Shown: positions 15,939 to 23,609 of the stretch, piece after piece
Numbering within the stretch: the first letter of the stretch is position 1
Layout of the letters: every line of letters starts with the position of its first letter
Virus record (IMG/VR): IMGVR_UViG_3300030107_004131
Coordinates: 1 to 29,714 of that record
Direction: 5' to 3' (one strand)
Origin: a virus
Length of the DNA: 29,714 nucleotides
Program-made: the position numbers and the translations under genes
Notes under the pieces: model-generated
Database searches by the model: none
The model's input: only the letters and a program-made list of their open reading frames with translations
What the model was told of the DNA's origin: nothing

Positions 15939-16412
15939 ATGAATGCGCTTACAAAAACCTTTTATATCGACGTGACATCAGAAATGGATGAGCGTCGTTA
16001 TAGCGGAACATTTACCACCAAAAAGCTTACAATGGGCGATCTCTCTATGATGGGGATGCGTAAGGCTCAAATGTCAGCAGGATTTAGTCACAACCCCGCT
16101 AGTGGAAGTGGTGTTGATATGGCTACGAACCTGATTAATGAGATGATTGTTCATTGTGAGGTTGCTTTGGTTCAGAGTCCAGATTGGTTTGATCCAAGAA
16201 ATCTTATCGATATGGACGTGCTTCGGTCTGTTTACGAGGAGGTAGCTTCGTTTGAGGCTACGTTTCTCGATAGAAAACGATCTGCTCAAGGGCAAGCCGT
16301 TAATAGAGGCAGCGCAGATCCAAGCAGCGATGAACCTCAAGGGCAAGGGGGAGCCTCTGGCTCCAATCAGGATTTGGTGGACAAAAAAGTACCAAAAGTC
16401 TCCCAACTCTGA
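15939..16412 (+). CDS. Tail assembly chaperone, short frame (gpG-like)
   Basis: 157 residues; ATG with GGGAG upstream. The folded part runs to about residue 112 (TKTFYIDVTSEMDERRYSGT, KKLTMGDLSMMGMRKAQMSA, LINEMIVHCEVALVQSPDWF, LRSVYEEVASFEATFL). The remaining tail is low-complexity (DPSSDEPQGQGGASGSNQ). It lies right before the tape measure, as lambda gpG and its relatives do. Those proteins bind the tape measure and guide tube assembly, and a fraction of ribosomes shift frame to make a longer G-T fusion. Here the next frame (16246-16740) continues without a credible start of its own, which supports the same arrangement. Confidence 0.7.
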   Translation: MNALTKTFYIDVTSEMDERRYSGTFTTKKLTMGDLSMMGMRKAQMSAGFSHNPASGSGVDMATNLINEMIVHCEVALVQSPDWFDPRNLIDMDVLRSVYEEVASFEATFLDRKRSAQGQAVNRGSADPSSDEPQGQGGASGSNQDLVDKKVPKVSQL

Positions 16413-16740
16413 TGAGTTTAGACGATATACGCTTTTTGAACTCATGACCGAGTTCTATGAAGACGTATACACTCATCGGCCAGACGATATGCCTTACCTT
16501 GACTTGCCAGAGACTGTTGCTGGCGATGATATGGTTAACAAGTGGGAGCGTGAGATCTCCGAAGGTGTTGACCCGGATATTCTTGAAGATCTGCCACCAG
16601 AGGTAGGGGAGAAACTCAAGAAGTGGAGTACTCGAATACACGAGTTAAAACAGGGGTCTGGTAGCTTTGTAGATGATCAAGATTTGAAGGATTTGTTAGA
16701 AGCATCTGATGATGCAGGTGGTTATAAGGAGACGTTCTGA
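16246..16740 (+). CDS. Tail assembly chaperone, frameshift extension (gpT-like)
   Basis: Open from 16246, just after a TAG, to the TGA at 16738-16740. The only upstream start-like codon is a TTG at 16252 with no ribosome site, and the internal ATGs at 16333 and 16444 also lack one. It overlaps the short chaperone frame by about 160 bases and lies one base forward in phase, so a fusion needs a +1 or -2 shift. The later part reads as ordinary protein (RRYTLFELMTEFYEDVYTHR, PDDMPYLDLPETVAGDDM, acidic C-terminus). With a -2 shift the fusion would be 267 residues. By analogy with gpGT, the extension would recruit tube subunits to the tape measure. Its TGA overlaps the tape-measure ATG. Confidence 0.65.
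   Translation, partial: LRLRLRFSIENDLLKGKPLIEAAQIQAAMNLKGKGEPLAPIRIWWTKKYQKSPNSDEFRRYTLFELMTEFYEDVYTHRPDDMPYLDLPETVAGDDMVNKWEREISEGVDPDILEDLPPEVGEKLKKWSTRIHELKQGSGSFVDDQDLKDLLEASDDAGGYKETF
16347..16352 (+). other. Candidate frameshift site GGGGGA
   Basis: In the short frame this is read GGG GGA. A P-site glycine tRNA on GGA can move back two bases onto GGG, after which decoding resumes at GAG (16351) in the extension frame. A second candidate is the six-A run at 16383-16388 (AAA AAA), which would also give -2. Up to 16352 the short frame has A or T in 21 of 30 third positions, against 8 of 29 in the other frame, so it is the translated one to that point. The true site therefore lies between about 16350 and the stop at 16410. 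Confidence 0.45.
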
Positions 16741-18545
16741 TGGCAGATCAAACAATGAGTGATCAAATCACGGAACTCACCTCGAACTTTGACGCTCTTG
16801 TAGATAAGACAGGATCCGCGCAGAAGGTTGTAGATAACCTAAAACAATCCATATCTGGACTGGGAGTAACAGGGCCTGCAAGTGTCGATAGAATTACGGC
16901 ATCCTTCGACAGACTTCTAAACAAGGTTGACCAATACCACAGAGCTTTAGGTCGTGTAACAAGCGCCTCAACCCTAAACAACGCTGCTAACATTAGCATG
17001 TCACACTCTATCCTCACTGGCGGTGGAGGTGGTGGCGGTGCTGGAGTGTTTTTCCCACCAGGTGGTGGTGGAGGTGGGGGTGGAGGTGTGCCGGGTGGAG
17101 GTGCTCCAGACTTAACTCCATTGCCGTACCCTAAAGGCTTACTTAATACAATAACTGGTTTTACTGGTGGCAGACCTACTGCTGCAGGGATGGCAGGAGC
17201 ATTTGGTTCTATAGCTAGTTATGCTGGAAGAGCAGCTTTTGGTTTTGGTAAAGGGTATGTACAACAAGCACTTGGAAGCAGACCTTCGTTTGAGGCACAG
17301 ACAAGGTTCTTAGAGGCTGAAAGTCTTAAAGGTGGTATAGGAACCCTTGGACAAGGCACTATACACGGGTATGACGCCATGCAAACAGCCGCCCAAAGGT
17401 TGGCTGTGGCTCAGGCTGTCGGCGGACAATCAGAGAACCCTGGAGGGATTGGTATAGAGCAATCCTTCCAAGCTATGGGAAATGTGCTTAGGCAAGACCC
17501 AGGAAGGTTAATATCCGCTGCAGGAACGTTTAGGGCTGGTGGTCTTAATCAAGATCAAAGCATCCAGACACTGCAACGCATACACAATACGCTGACTCAA
17601 ATTGAGGGTTTGAACCAAGGTTCACCTTCATATATGCGTCGGTCTGCATTATTACTCAACAATCTTGTGTCTCTGTCTCAACAGCAGCTTGCGGTCAGCG
17701 GTAGAATTACGCAAGAACAAGTTCAAGGAATGAGTGCCGCATTAGGTGCGGTTGAGTCTGCTGGCTTTGACCCTGCTGTGTCTGGTCAGTTTGTTGGTAA
17801 CATTACTAATGCGATGCGAGGCAATGCAGGTGGTGGCCCTGCTGGGGAAGCATTTATACAAAGAGTTTTAGGTCTTCATGGCAGCAGTTTAGAGGCTATG
17901 CAAGATGAGGCTCGTCGCAGAGGCATTAACCCTGAACTGTTTAAAGAACGTAGTGTTTTTGAAATGCAGCAGTTTAGAGAGACCGCTAGTGAAGCAACCC
18001 TTCAACAAATGATGATGGTCGGCTCTGCGGTTGAGCTTGGTGGTGGTGGTAAACAGTTTGAATCGTACATGTTGCAAGAACTGACAAGAAATCCCATGAC
18101 TGTCAATAAAGCTTTAATTGACCTTTATAACCAGGGTGGATTTAGCGATGCTGCAATGGCAGCTAGAGGAGGGGCTGGAGTAGCGGGGGCAGAGGGTTTA
18201 TCTGCAGCCGTTGGCAGAGGAGCTACAGCCTCAGGATTCACTGCAACTGGAATGGAGATGGTCCAAGATAACATTAGATTTTCGAATCAAATGTTAGAGT
18301 TTGGCGGTAGTGATGCGATGGTGACCATCAACAAAACTTTAAGAACCTTTCAAACCGAGATGGGAAAACTCACTAGTGACGCTGTTATACCAAGCATTCG
18401 TGAAATGAAAAAGTTTGCAGAATTTGCGGGTAAAGCCTCTGATTCACTCGCTGACGTTATCACCAAAGCAGATGAACTGGTAAGTAAGTTTTTTCTTACA
18501 AATGGTAATGGTTCACCTTCACCCCCAGCGGAGCCTGTAGAATAG
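16740..18545 (+). CDS. Tape measure protein
   Basis: 601 residues; the ATG shares its A with the TGA of the chaperone extension. Position after the chaperone pair and before the hub, together with long helical stretches (SDQITELTSNFDALVDKT, VDRITASFDRLLNKVDQYH, many Ala/Gln-rich helices), supports tape measure. Using the usual 0.15 nm per residue for an extended helix, the tail would be about 90 nm. Residues ~94-121 are a poly-glycine linker (runs of 7 and 9 glycines around AGVFFPP), which separates a short N-terminal helical part from the main body. Ala/Gly-rich segments follow (AGMAGAFGSIASYAGRAAFG). No clear membrane segment or lytic domain is seen. In its class this protein fixes tail length and is ejected at infection. 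Confidence 0.75.
   Translation: MADQTMSDQITELTSNFDALVDKTGSAQKVVDNLKQSISGLGVTGPASVDRITASFDRLLNKVDQYHRALGRVTSASTLNNAANISMSHSILTGGGGGGGAGVFFPPGGGGGGGGGVPGGGAPDLTPLPYPKGLLNTITGFTGGRPTAAGMAGAFGSIASYAGRAAFGFGKGYVQQALGSRPSFEAQTRFLEAESLKGGIGTLGQGTIHGYDAMQTAAQRLAVAQAVGGQSENPGGIGIEQSFQAMGNVLRQDPGRLISAAGTFRAGGLNQDQSIQTLQRIHNTLTQIEGLNQGSPSYMRRSALLLNNLVSLSQQQLAVSGRITQEQVQGMSAALGAVESAGFDPAVSGQFVGNITNAMRGNAGGGPAGEAFIQRVLGLHGSSLEAMQDEARRRGINPELFKERSVFEMQQFRETASEATLQQMMMVGSAVELGGGGKQFESYMLQELTRNPMTVNKALIDLYNQGGFSDAAMAARGGAGVAGAEGLSAAVGRGATASGFTATGMEMVQDNIRFSNQMLEFGGSDAMVTINKTLRTFQTEMGKLTSDAVIPSIREMKKFAEFAGKASDSLADVITKADELVSKFFLTNGNGSPSPPAEPVE
17021..17103 (+). repeat. Glycine-codon low-complexity tract
   Basis: GGT/GGA/GGC codons dominate in two runs around TTTTTCCCACCAGG inside the tape-measure gene. 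This is a slippage-prone sequence and may vary in length between relatives. Confidence 0.8.
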
Positions 18546-21500
18546 ATGCCAGCTAATTCCGCCAGTAATAGGGCCAAAGAGGCCAGCAGAACCACTGCTA
18601 CTGTCCTTGTCGATACACACGATAGAGGTCAGAAATACGGTGGTCAGCGGCTTAATATATCTGAGTACGTAACGCAGGTATCAATTGATTCTCATGTATT
18701 AGGTGGAGGCGCTGCTAACGTTGTTCTCCCGGCAGTAGATCACTTCGAAGACATCATAGCCGCTGGCGATCTGATAAACATCTATCTGGACACCCACCGA
18801 GAAAACGAAAACATATACAATCGCGGTAATGTCAGAGTGTTTTTTGGTTATGTAGATAGTGTGTCAAAGAACACCACAGTATCGGGCAATGGCGCTAAGG
18901 TGACGATGTACACCATCATGTGCCAGGATTTTGGTAAAGCAGCGCGACAGACTGAAATATACAATAACCATCATCTTACAAGTCAAAATACTGGTGGTAA
19001 ACCTGATGTCATCCGTGAAGAACTTAAGCACAATATCGCAGGCTTAACACTTCACTCAAAAGGTATTGCTTATGGCGGTAGCCCTTTGAAGGTTGTCTTG
19101 CGTAACTTAATGAGAGCTTTAGGGATGGGTGGTCAATGGATTTTGCCGCTGAACTACCATGAGGGATTGCCGGGGTCTACACATCATGTAGCTCTTATAC
19201 CTGACGCTAAAGAAAACACTTTATTTGATAGGTTAAAAGAGTTTTTTAATACCACCGAATTTGATTTTAGTGATGCTCAAAGCATTTCTGACTCCTTAGC
19301 AGATTTTTTAATCGCAGATTCAATTGATAAAGGTGCAGAAGTATCTCCAAATCAAGTTTTGGACGCAAACGCTGTCGCTATTTTAGAAGAGTTAGTACAA
19401 AGCGGTAATGAGTTCACTCCAGATGAGTTCTTTAAGTCTTTAGAAATTTTAAAAGAACAATCAGGTATCGATGGTCTTAACTCAGAGATTAAATTTAAAG
19501 CAAGAATCAATGAGATAAACTCAAATGCGATTAGCCCATCCCATAGACCGTATGTCAGCAATACATTTTTTAAAATAGGCCCTGCTATTGGTGACGATAC
19601 CGCTCTTGATTCTCGTAAGTTTGGCAGTATAAACACCGGTATAAGGTCTGTTCTTGAAGAGATTCTTGGGGAAGTTGCTACAGAATCAACCAGCGTCACG
19701 GGTAAATTTTCTTTGTATCCAGATGTTAGCCATTACGCAGATCCTGTCAGCGACTTTAACAATCGAGATGCTGTCAGAAAAGCAAGTACCATATTCAACA
19801 TTTTGTCTTTGGATTATCTTGAACAAGTAGACGGTAATTGGAACAACTGGGCATGGTTGAATTATCAAGGAAATCTTTATGGCGCTTTATACGACGGTGC
19901 TAATCATTTAATTAACGAGTTAATATTTGACTTAAGACCCGTTGCTACGTTTGATAATTCCTTTAAAAAAGACGGTCTTGGGGTTAAATTAAACGGTGCT
20001 CTTGCAATGGTTCCTGCGATTACTCTTCGTGAAAAACCATTTACGAATTACCCACCTCCAACAAAAGTCATCTTAAATGAAAAAGAGACTGGGTCAGTTC
20101 AGGTTGGTGCTTTGCAGGTAAGTAAAAATAATAATCTGCTTTCTCAAAACGACACACCTGTACAACCTATACTAAAGAACACAAGTAGTATCTTTGGTAG
20201 TAATCCCATTAAGTCTCAATTAGAAGATCAACTTTATGTAGCTTCTTTAGCAGGAAGTGGTGGAGAGGTATCTATTGATGAGAGCTTTATAGATACAACA
20301 GAAAAAGTTCTATTAAGTGACAAGAAAGTAAGCAGCCTCATAGGAAACTTAGAGAAATTAGAAGTGCCTGTTGGTGGGTTCTATAAGCCCGGATTGCATG
20401 AGAAAGCTAAACAAATAGCAAGTATTGACTCAGACGGGGAATTAGACCTTACAACTTATTTTGGTATCGATGAAGACGACTCTAAATCAAACTCCATAGA
20501 ACAACTAAATCAATCGCTAGATAACGATAAACTTAAGAACCTAGATCCTGACAAAAAGAAAGCCCTTGAAGACATAGCAGCCATTTTGGATGGACTAACT
20601 TCAGAAGAGAAATCATACCTTTTTGCCATATTAGGAAACAGCGGTTCGGTAAAAGATACGCTATACAGCGAAAAACTTGGTGGCGAAATAACTGCTAAAA
20701 AGTTTAACACTATTTTATCTCTACCAAGACCTGTGTTTCGCTCTCCAGATGGAACTAGAATAACTAGAGAGCGTAGAATAGCAGCATCTCAATACGTTTT
20801 AGGAGTTAGAACACCAACACCTGGTGGGGGCTTTTCGTTTACGTCTTTTTCTACTAACAGTGATGAAAACTCAGTTAATACGTCGGCGTTCTCTTCGTCA
20901 TACGGAGAAAAGTTAAAGCAAGACAAAGCTAAATTTTCTCTAGCTGCTCCCGGCTCTGACACAGCAAGCGTTCGATCTGACTTACGTAAGAACAATGCGA
21001 GTAGGTGGCACTGCCTTGATTTTATGTCTGTGTACCCCACTGACGTGTTCCAAGAAACGCATTACAGAGGGGATAGCGGAGTTGTAAACATATTAGAGCT
21101 TACAGCAAGTTTAGGTGTCCGTGGTCAAGAGGCCGTAAGATTTGCTTTGAGAGATGTAATTCCAATCATAACACCAGTGAATATCCATAGATTTGGTGTG
21201 CGAGTACAAGCAGTTCAGACAAAGTTCTTACAACTTCTGAATCTTACTGGCGGTGCCTCAGGTGATAGAAGCGGTAAGCAATATGACTGGGATGTTGGTC
21301 TTTTGATGCGATGGAACATCCTTGTAGATATGTGGAATCAGCATAATCACGAGTACATATCAGCGAATATGGCTATGCGAGGCATGCCTGGTTTGCGACC
21401 TGGATATAGGATAGACAGACCAGATCTAAACTTATCTTTTTATGTAGAGCAGGTATCGCATTCTTGGACGTACCCAGGATACATGACCACTAGCGTAGCT

Positions 21501-21821
21501 GTTACAAGAGGACAACCTACAAAAGGGTATAAAGTTGAAGGTAACGACTGGGGTCTTCCAGAAGTTTTTGCGTCTGACGTTAAGAAAACACCAAGAATAT
21601 TACCTTATTACCCACCAGAGCCAAGTGTAAACTCAAATTCACAACAACGGCAAAAACTGGGGCAGGTGTTTCAAGTGGGTGAAACTGAAAAAGGGAAGGT
21701 AAGACCTTCACCAGGTACATATACAGGACAATATCTTAGAACAAAGGTAAAGGGTCGAGATGCTATTAAAAAGTGGCTTGAGAAGTCTTTTCCTGACTTC
21801 AAAGACTTAAAGAAGTTTTAG
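18546..21821 (+). CDS. Baseplate hub protein, large (gp27/gpD-like)
   Basis: 1091 residues; ATG one base after the tape-measure stop. The N-terminal ~130 residues fit the first barrel of hub proteins: LNISEYVTQVSIDSHVL, AAGDLINIYLDT, VRVFFGYVDSVSKN, KVTMYTIMCQDFGKAARQTE. The C-terminal part (about 925-1000) gives the matching second barrel: WNQHNHEYISANMAMRGMPG, LRPGYRID, LSFYVEQVSHSWTYPG, TTSVAVTRGQ. In T4 and P2 relatives this protein is a trimer joining the tube to the spike. The central ~650 residues are far larger than usual and include an acidic helical stretch (about 640-700). The LRPGYRID...SFYVEQVSHSW signature is the strongest evidence. The following gene is the spike, which fits the order. 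Confidence 0.75.
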   Translation: MPANSASNRAKEASRTTATVLVDTHDRGQKYGGQRLNISEYVTQVSIDSHVLGGGAANVVLPAVDHFEDIIAAGDLINIYLDTHRENENIYNRGNVRVFFGYVDSVSKNTTVSGNGAKVTMYTIMCQDFGKAARQTEIYNNHHLTSQNTGGKPDVIREELKHNIAGLTLHSKGIAYGGSPLKVVLRNLMRALGMGGQWILPLNYHEGLPGSTHHVALIPDAKENTLFDRLKEFFNTTEFDFSDAQSISDSLADFLIADSIDKGAEVSPNQVLDANAVAILEELVQSGNEFTPDEFFKSLEILKEQSGIDGLNSEIKFKARINEINSNAISPSHRPYVSNTFFKIGPAIGDDTALDSRKFGSINTGIRSVLEEILGEVATESTSVTGKFSLYPDVSHYADPVSDFNNRDAVRKASTIFNILSLDYLEQVDGNWNNWAWLNYQGNLYGALYDGANHLINELIFDLRPVATFDNSFKKDGLGVKLNGALAMVPAITLREKPFTNYPPPTKVILNEKETGSVQVGALQVSKNNNLLSQNDTPVQPILKNTSSIFGSNPIKSQLEDQLYVASLAGSGGEVSIDESFIDTTEKVLLSDKKVSSLIGNLEKLEVPVGGFYKPGLHEKAKQIASIDSDGELDLTTYFGIDEDDSKSNSIEQLNQSLDNDKLKNLDPDKKKALEDIAAILDGLTSEEKSYLFAILGNSGSVKDTLYSEKLGGEITAKKFNTILSLPRPVFRSPDGTRITRERRIAASQYVLGVRTPTPGGGFSFTSFSTNSDENSVNTSAFSSSYGEKLKQDKAKFSLAAPGSDTASVRSDLRKNNASRWHCLDFMSVYPTDVFQETHYRGDSGVVNILELTASLGVRGQEAVRFALRDVIPIITPVNIHRFGVRVQAVQTKFLQLLNLTGGASGDRSGKQYDWDVGLLMRWNILVDMWNQHNHEYISANMAMRGMPGLRPGYRIDRPDLNLSFYVEQVSHSWTYPGYMTTSVAVTRGQPTKGYKVEGNDWGLPEVFASDVKKTPRILPYYPPEPSVNSNSQQRQKLGQVFQVGETEKGKVRPSPGTYTGQYLRTKVKGRDAIKKWLEKSFPDFKDLKKF

Positions 21822-21829
21822 AGGATACC

Positions 21830-23596
21830 ATGGTTAAATACTATAACCCAAAAGGGTTTGTAAAACGCGGAACAAGAGAGCCTCTGAGCTATTCGGACAA
21901 GAATGTCGATCTTCCGGTAGCAGAAAAAAACCACAACATAAATTGGCCTGTTCTAGGTATTATCGTAGACGTTAAATTTGCAGACTCTGAGAGAAACAGA
22001 TCAAGACAAGCTCTTGCTAGTCGTGATGAGGAACTCAACAGAACCTTATCTGCTGAAGGTTTGATTAAGAGTCTATCAAGTGGTTCTAGGACAAAAGGTA
22101 CACAAATTGAGTGCGACGTTAGGGTCGTAGACGGCTTATCAAGAGGTAATGCTGACCAACCTATCTTGCTTGGGGTTCCTATCTGCAACACGTTTGGCGG
22201 TGTTGAAGATTATGGAATGGTTATCCCAAGAGCCAGAAGAAATACTACGAATACAGGTGAGACAGGTAAAGGTGATGGGGATTACTGTTTGGTGCAGTTT
22301 ATTGGTGGTAGATATGGGTCACCTATCATTACGCACATATTTCCCCATCCACTAAATAGTCACGATCCGCAACGTGTAATTGACGGAAAGTCTGCGTATT
22401 TTAAGTATAACGGCGTTCAGCTTTTTATCGATAGCAAAGGTAATCTTACTTTAGACGCTCGTGATGCTAACCAAGCTGTTTCTGTGGACCCCAATTCAGG
22501 TGTTGTTAACAGGAGAGCCACACTCGGCACAGAAGGCAAGATTACTGTAGCTACGAAAAATGATGTTATGATAGCTGCAGGAACACCAGGTATGCCTGGA
22601 CAAGAAGCTGCACTACCTAATGGCAAAGCCACGGTCACTGCTTCAAAGTCAGTAAATATTCACTCCACTAAAGACAATGTAAATGTCCAAGAGACATATG
22701 GAAACATGAGAAGGGCTGCTAGGCAGTACGACTCTGTTGTAGTAGACGGTGGTGAGTTGTTTGAGCATCTTTTGGCATTAAGAACAACTCATTTGTTTCT
22801 GTATAAGAATCTACAAACAGTAGCAGATAACTTTGAAGCAGCTACTTCGGGCATAGACGACTTACTTAGTGCTGTTGGGAGTATTACTGAGGCAGTTGAA
22901 AAGGTTACTGACGCAGTTGATAAGTTAGCCCCTGATGGATTTAGCGTTCCATCTATCCCTTCTGTACCAGCACCAGATCCTACGGCTAGAGGAAAGTGCT
23001 CAATGGCCCTATCTATGATGGCTGCTGTATTAGAGCAATTTCACACACGAGAGGTTCCATCATCTGGAACAGGTAGAATAACTGGCGGTAGTGGAGTTTG
23101 TTTTATAGGTAATGGTAAAAAGACATTTCCTTTTGATGACGTAGATAATTTGGCAGAGTTGCAAGCTGAGTGTTTAGCAGAAGCTGCTGCAAACGCTGCT
23201 GCTAACATAGTTGCAACTAACGCTAACTTTGCAGTCGCTCAGTCTTTAATAGATTACAGAGACAAATTTGAAGACTTAATATTAACGCAAGACCCAGTCA
23301 CTCAATCTCAGCTTAGATTTGCGTATAACACTCTAGTTGGTTTAACTGCTCAAGGCGCAGAATACGCAGATCTTGCTACTGGTGTTTTATCTGGAGACAT
23401 GGGTTCTATACTTGAGTTAGCAGACTTGGTTGGGGTAACTGATGCGGTATCTTCTGCGTCTTCAGATGTGGCAGATTTTGTATCAAAAGTAGCAGGTCTA
23501 TCGGACTCAGATGAAGCTGATGAAAAAGCTGGGTCTTTTGGTGATCTTTATTCTAAATATTTAGAGTGTCTTAATGATAAGGTGAACGAGGATTAA
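21830..23596 (+). CDS. Baseplate spike protein, OB-fold and beta-helix (gpV/gp5-like)
   Basis: 588 residues; ATG behind AGAGGA. Residues ~39-172 form the OB-fold of spike proteins (WPVLGIIVDVKFAD, IECDVRVVDG, ILLGVPICNTFGG, YCLVQFIGGRYGSPIITHIF). Residues ~192-287 are short repeated strands ending in Asp/Asn/Lys turns (NGVQLFIDSKGNLTLDARDA, GKITVATKNDVMIAAG, KATVTASKSVNIHST), the start of a triple-stranded beta helix. It binds the hub trimer below the tube and pierces the outer membrane. The last ~290 residues are unusual: helical, Ala/Asp-rich, with a Pro-rich linker (about 346-356) and four cysteines. No lysozyme domain is present. Identification of the spike core is good. Confidence 0.78.
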   Translation: MVKYYNPKGFVKRGTREPLSYSDKNVDLPVAEKNHNINWPVLGIIVDVKFADSERNRSRQALASRDEELNRTLSAEGLIKSLSSGSRTKGTQIECDVRVVDGLSRGNADQPILLGVPICNTFGGVEDYGMVIPRARRNTTNTGETGKGDGDYCLVQFIGGRYGSPIITHIFPHPLNSHDPQRVIDGKSAYFKYNGVQLFIDSKGNLTLDARDANQAVSVDPNSGVVNRRATLGTEGKITVATKNDVMIAAGTPGMPGQEAALPNGKATVTASKSVNIHSTKDNVNVQETYGNMRRAARQYDSVVVDGGELFEHLLALRTTHLFLYKNLQTVADNFEAATSGIDDLLSAVGSITEAVEKVTDAVDKLAPDGFSVPSIPSVPAPDPTARGKCSMALSMMAAVLEQFHTREVPSSGTGRITGGSGVCFIGNGKKTFPFDDVDNLAELQAECLAEAAANAAANIVATNANFAVAQSLIDYRDKFEDLILTQDPVTQSQLRFAYNTLVGLTAQGAEYADLATGVLSGDMGSILELADLVGVTDAVSSASSDVADFVSKVAGLSDSDEADEKAGSFGDLYSKYLECLNDKVNED

Positions 23597-23609
23597 TAGC
23601 AGGTAGGTC

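Noticed and set aside
16263-16266. TTT-C as a +1 frameshift site in the chaperone pair
   Set aside because: Third-position base use shows the short frame is still the translated one for about 30 codons beyond it.
16389-16412. CTC TGA as an RF2-type +1 frameshift site
   Set aside because: Leucine tRNA would not re-pair on TCT after slipping, and there is no Shine-Dalgarno-like sequence close upstream.
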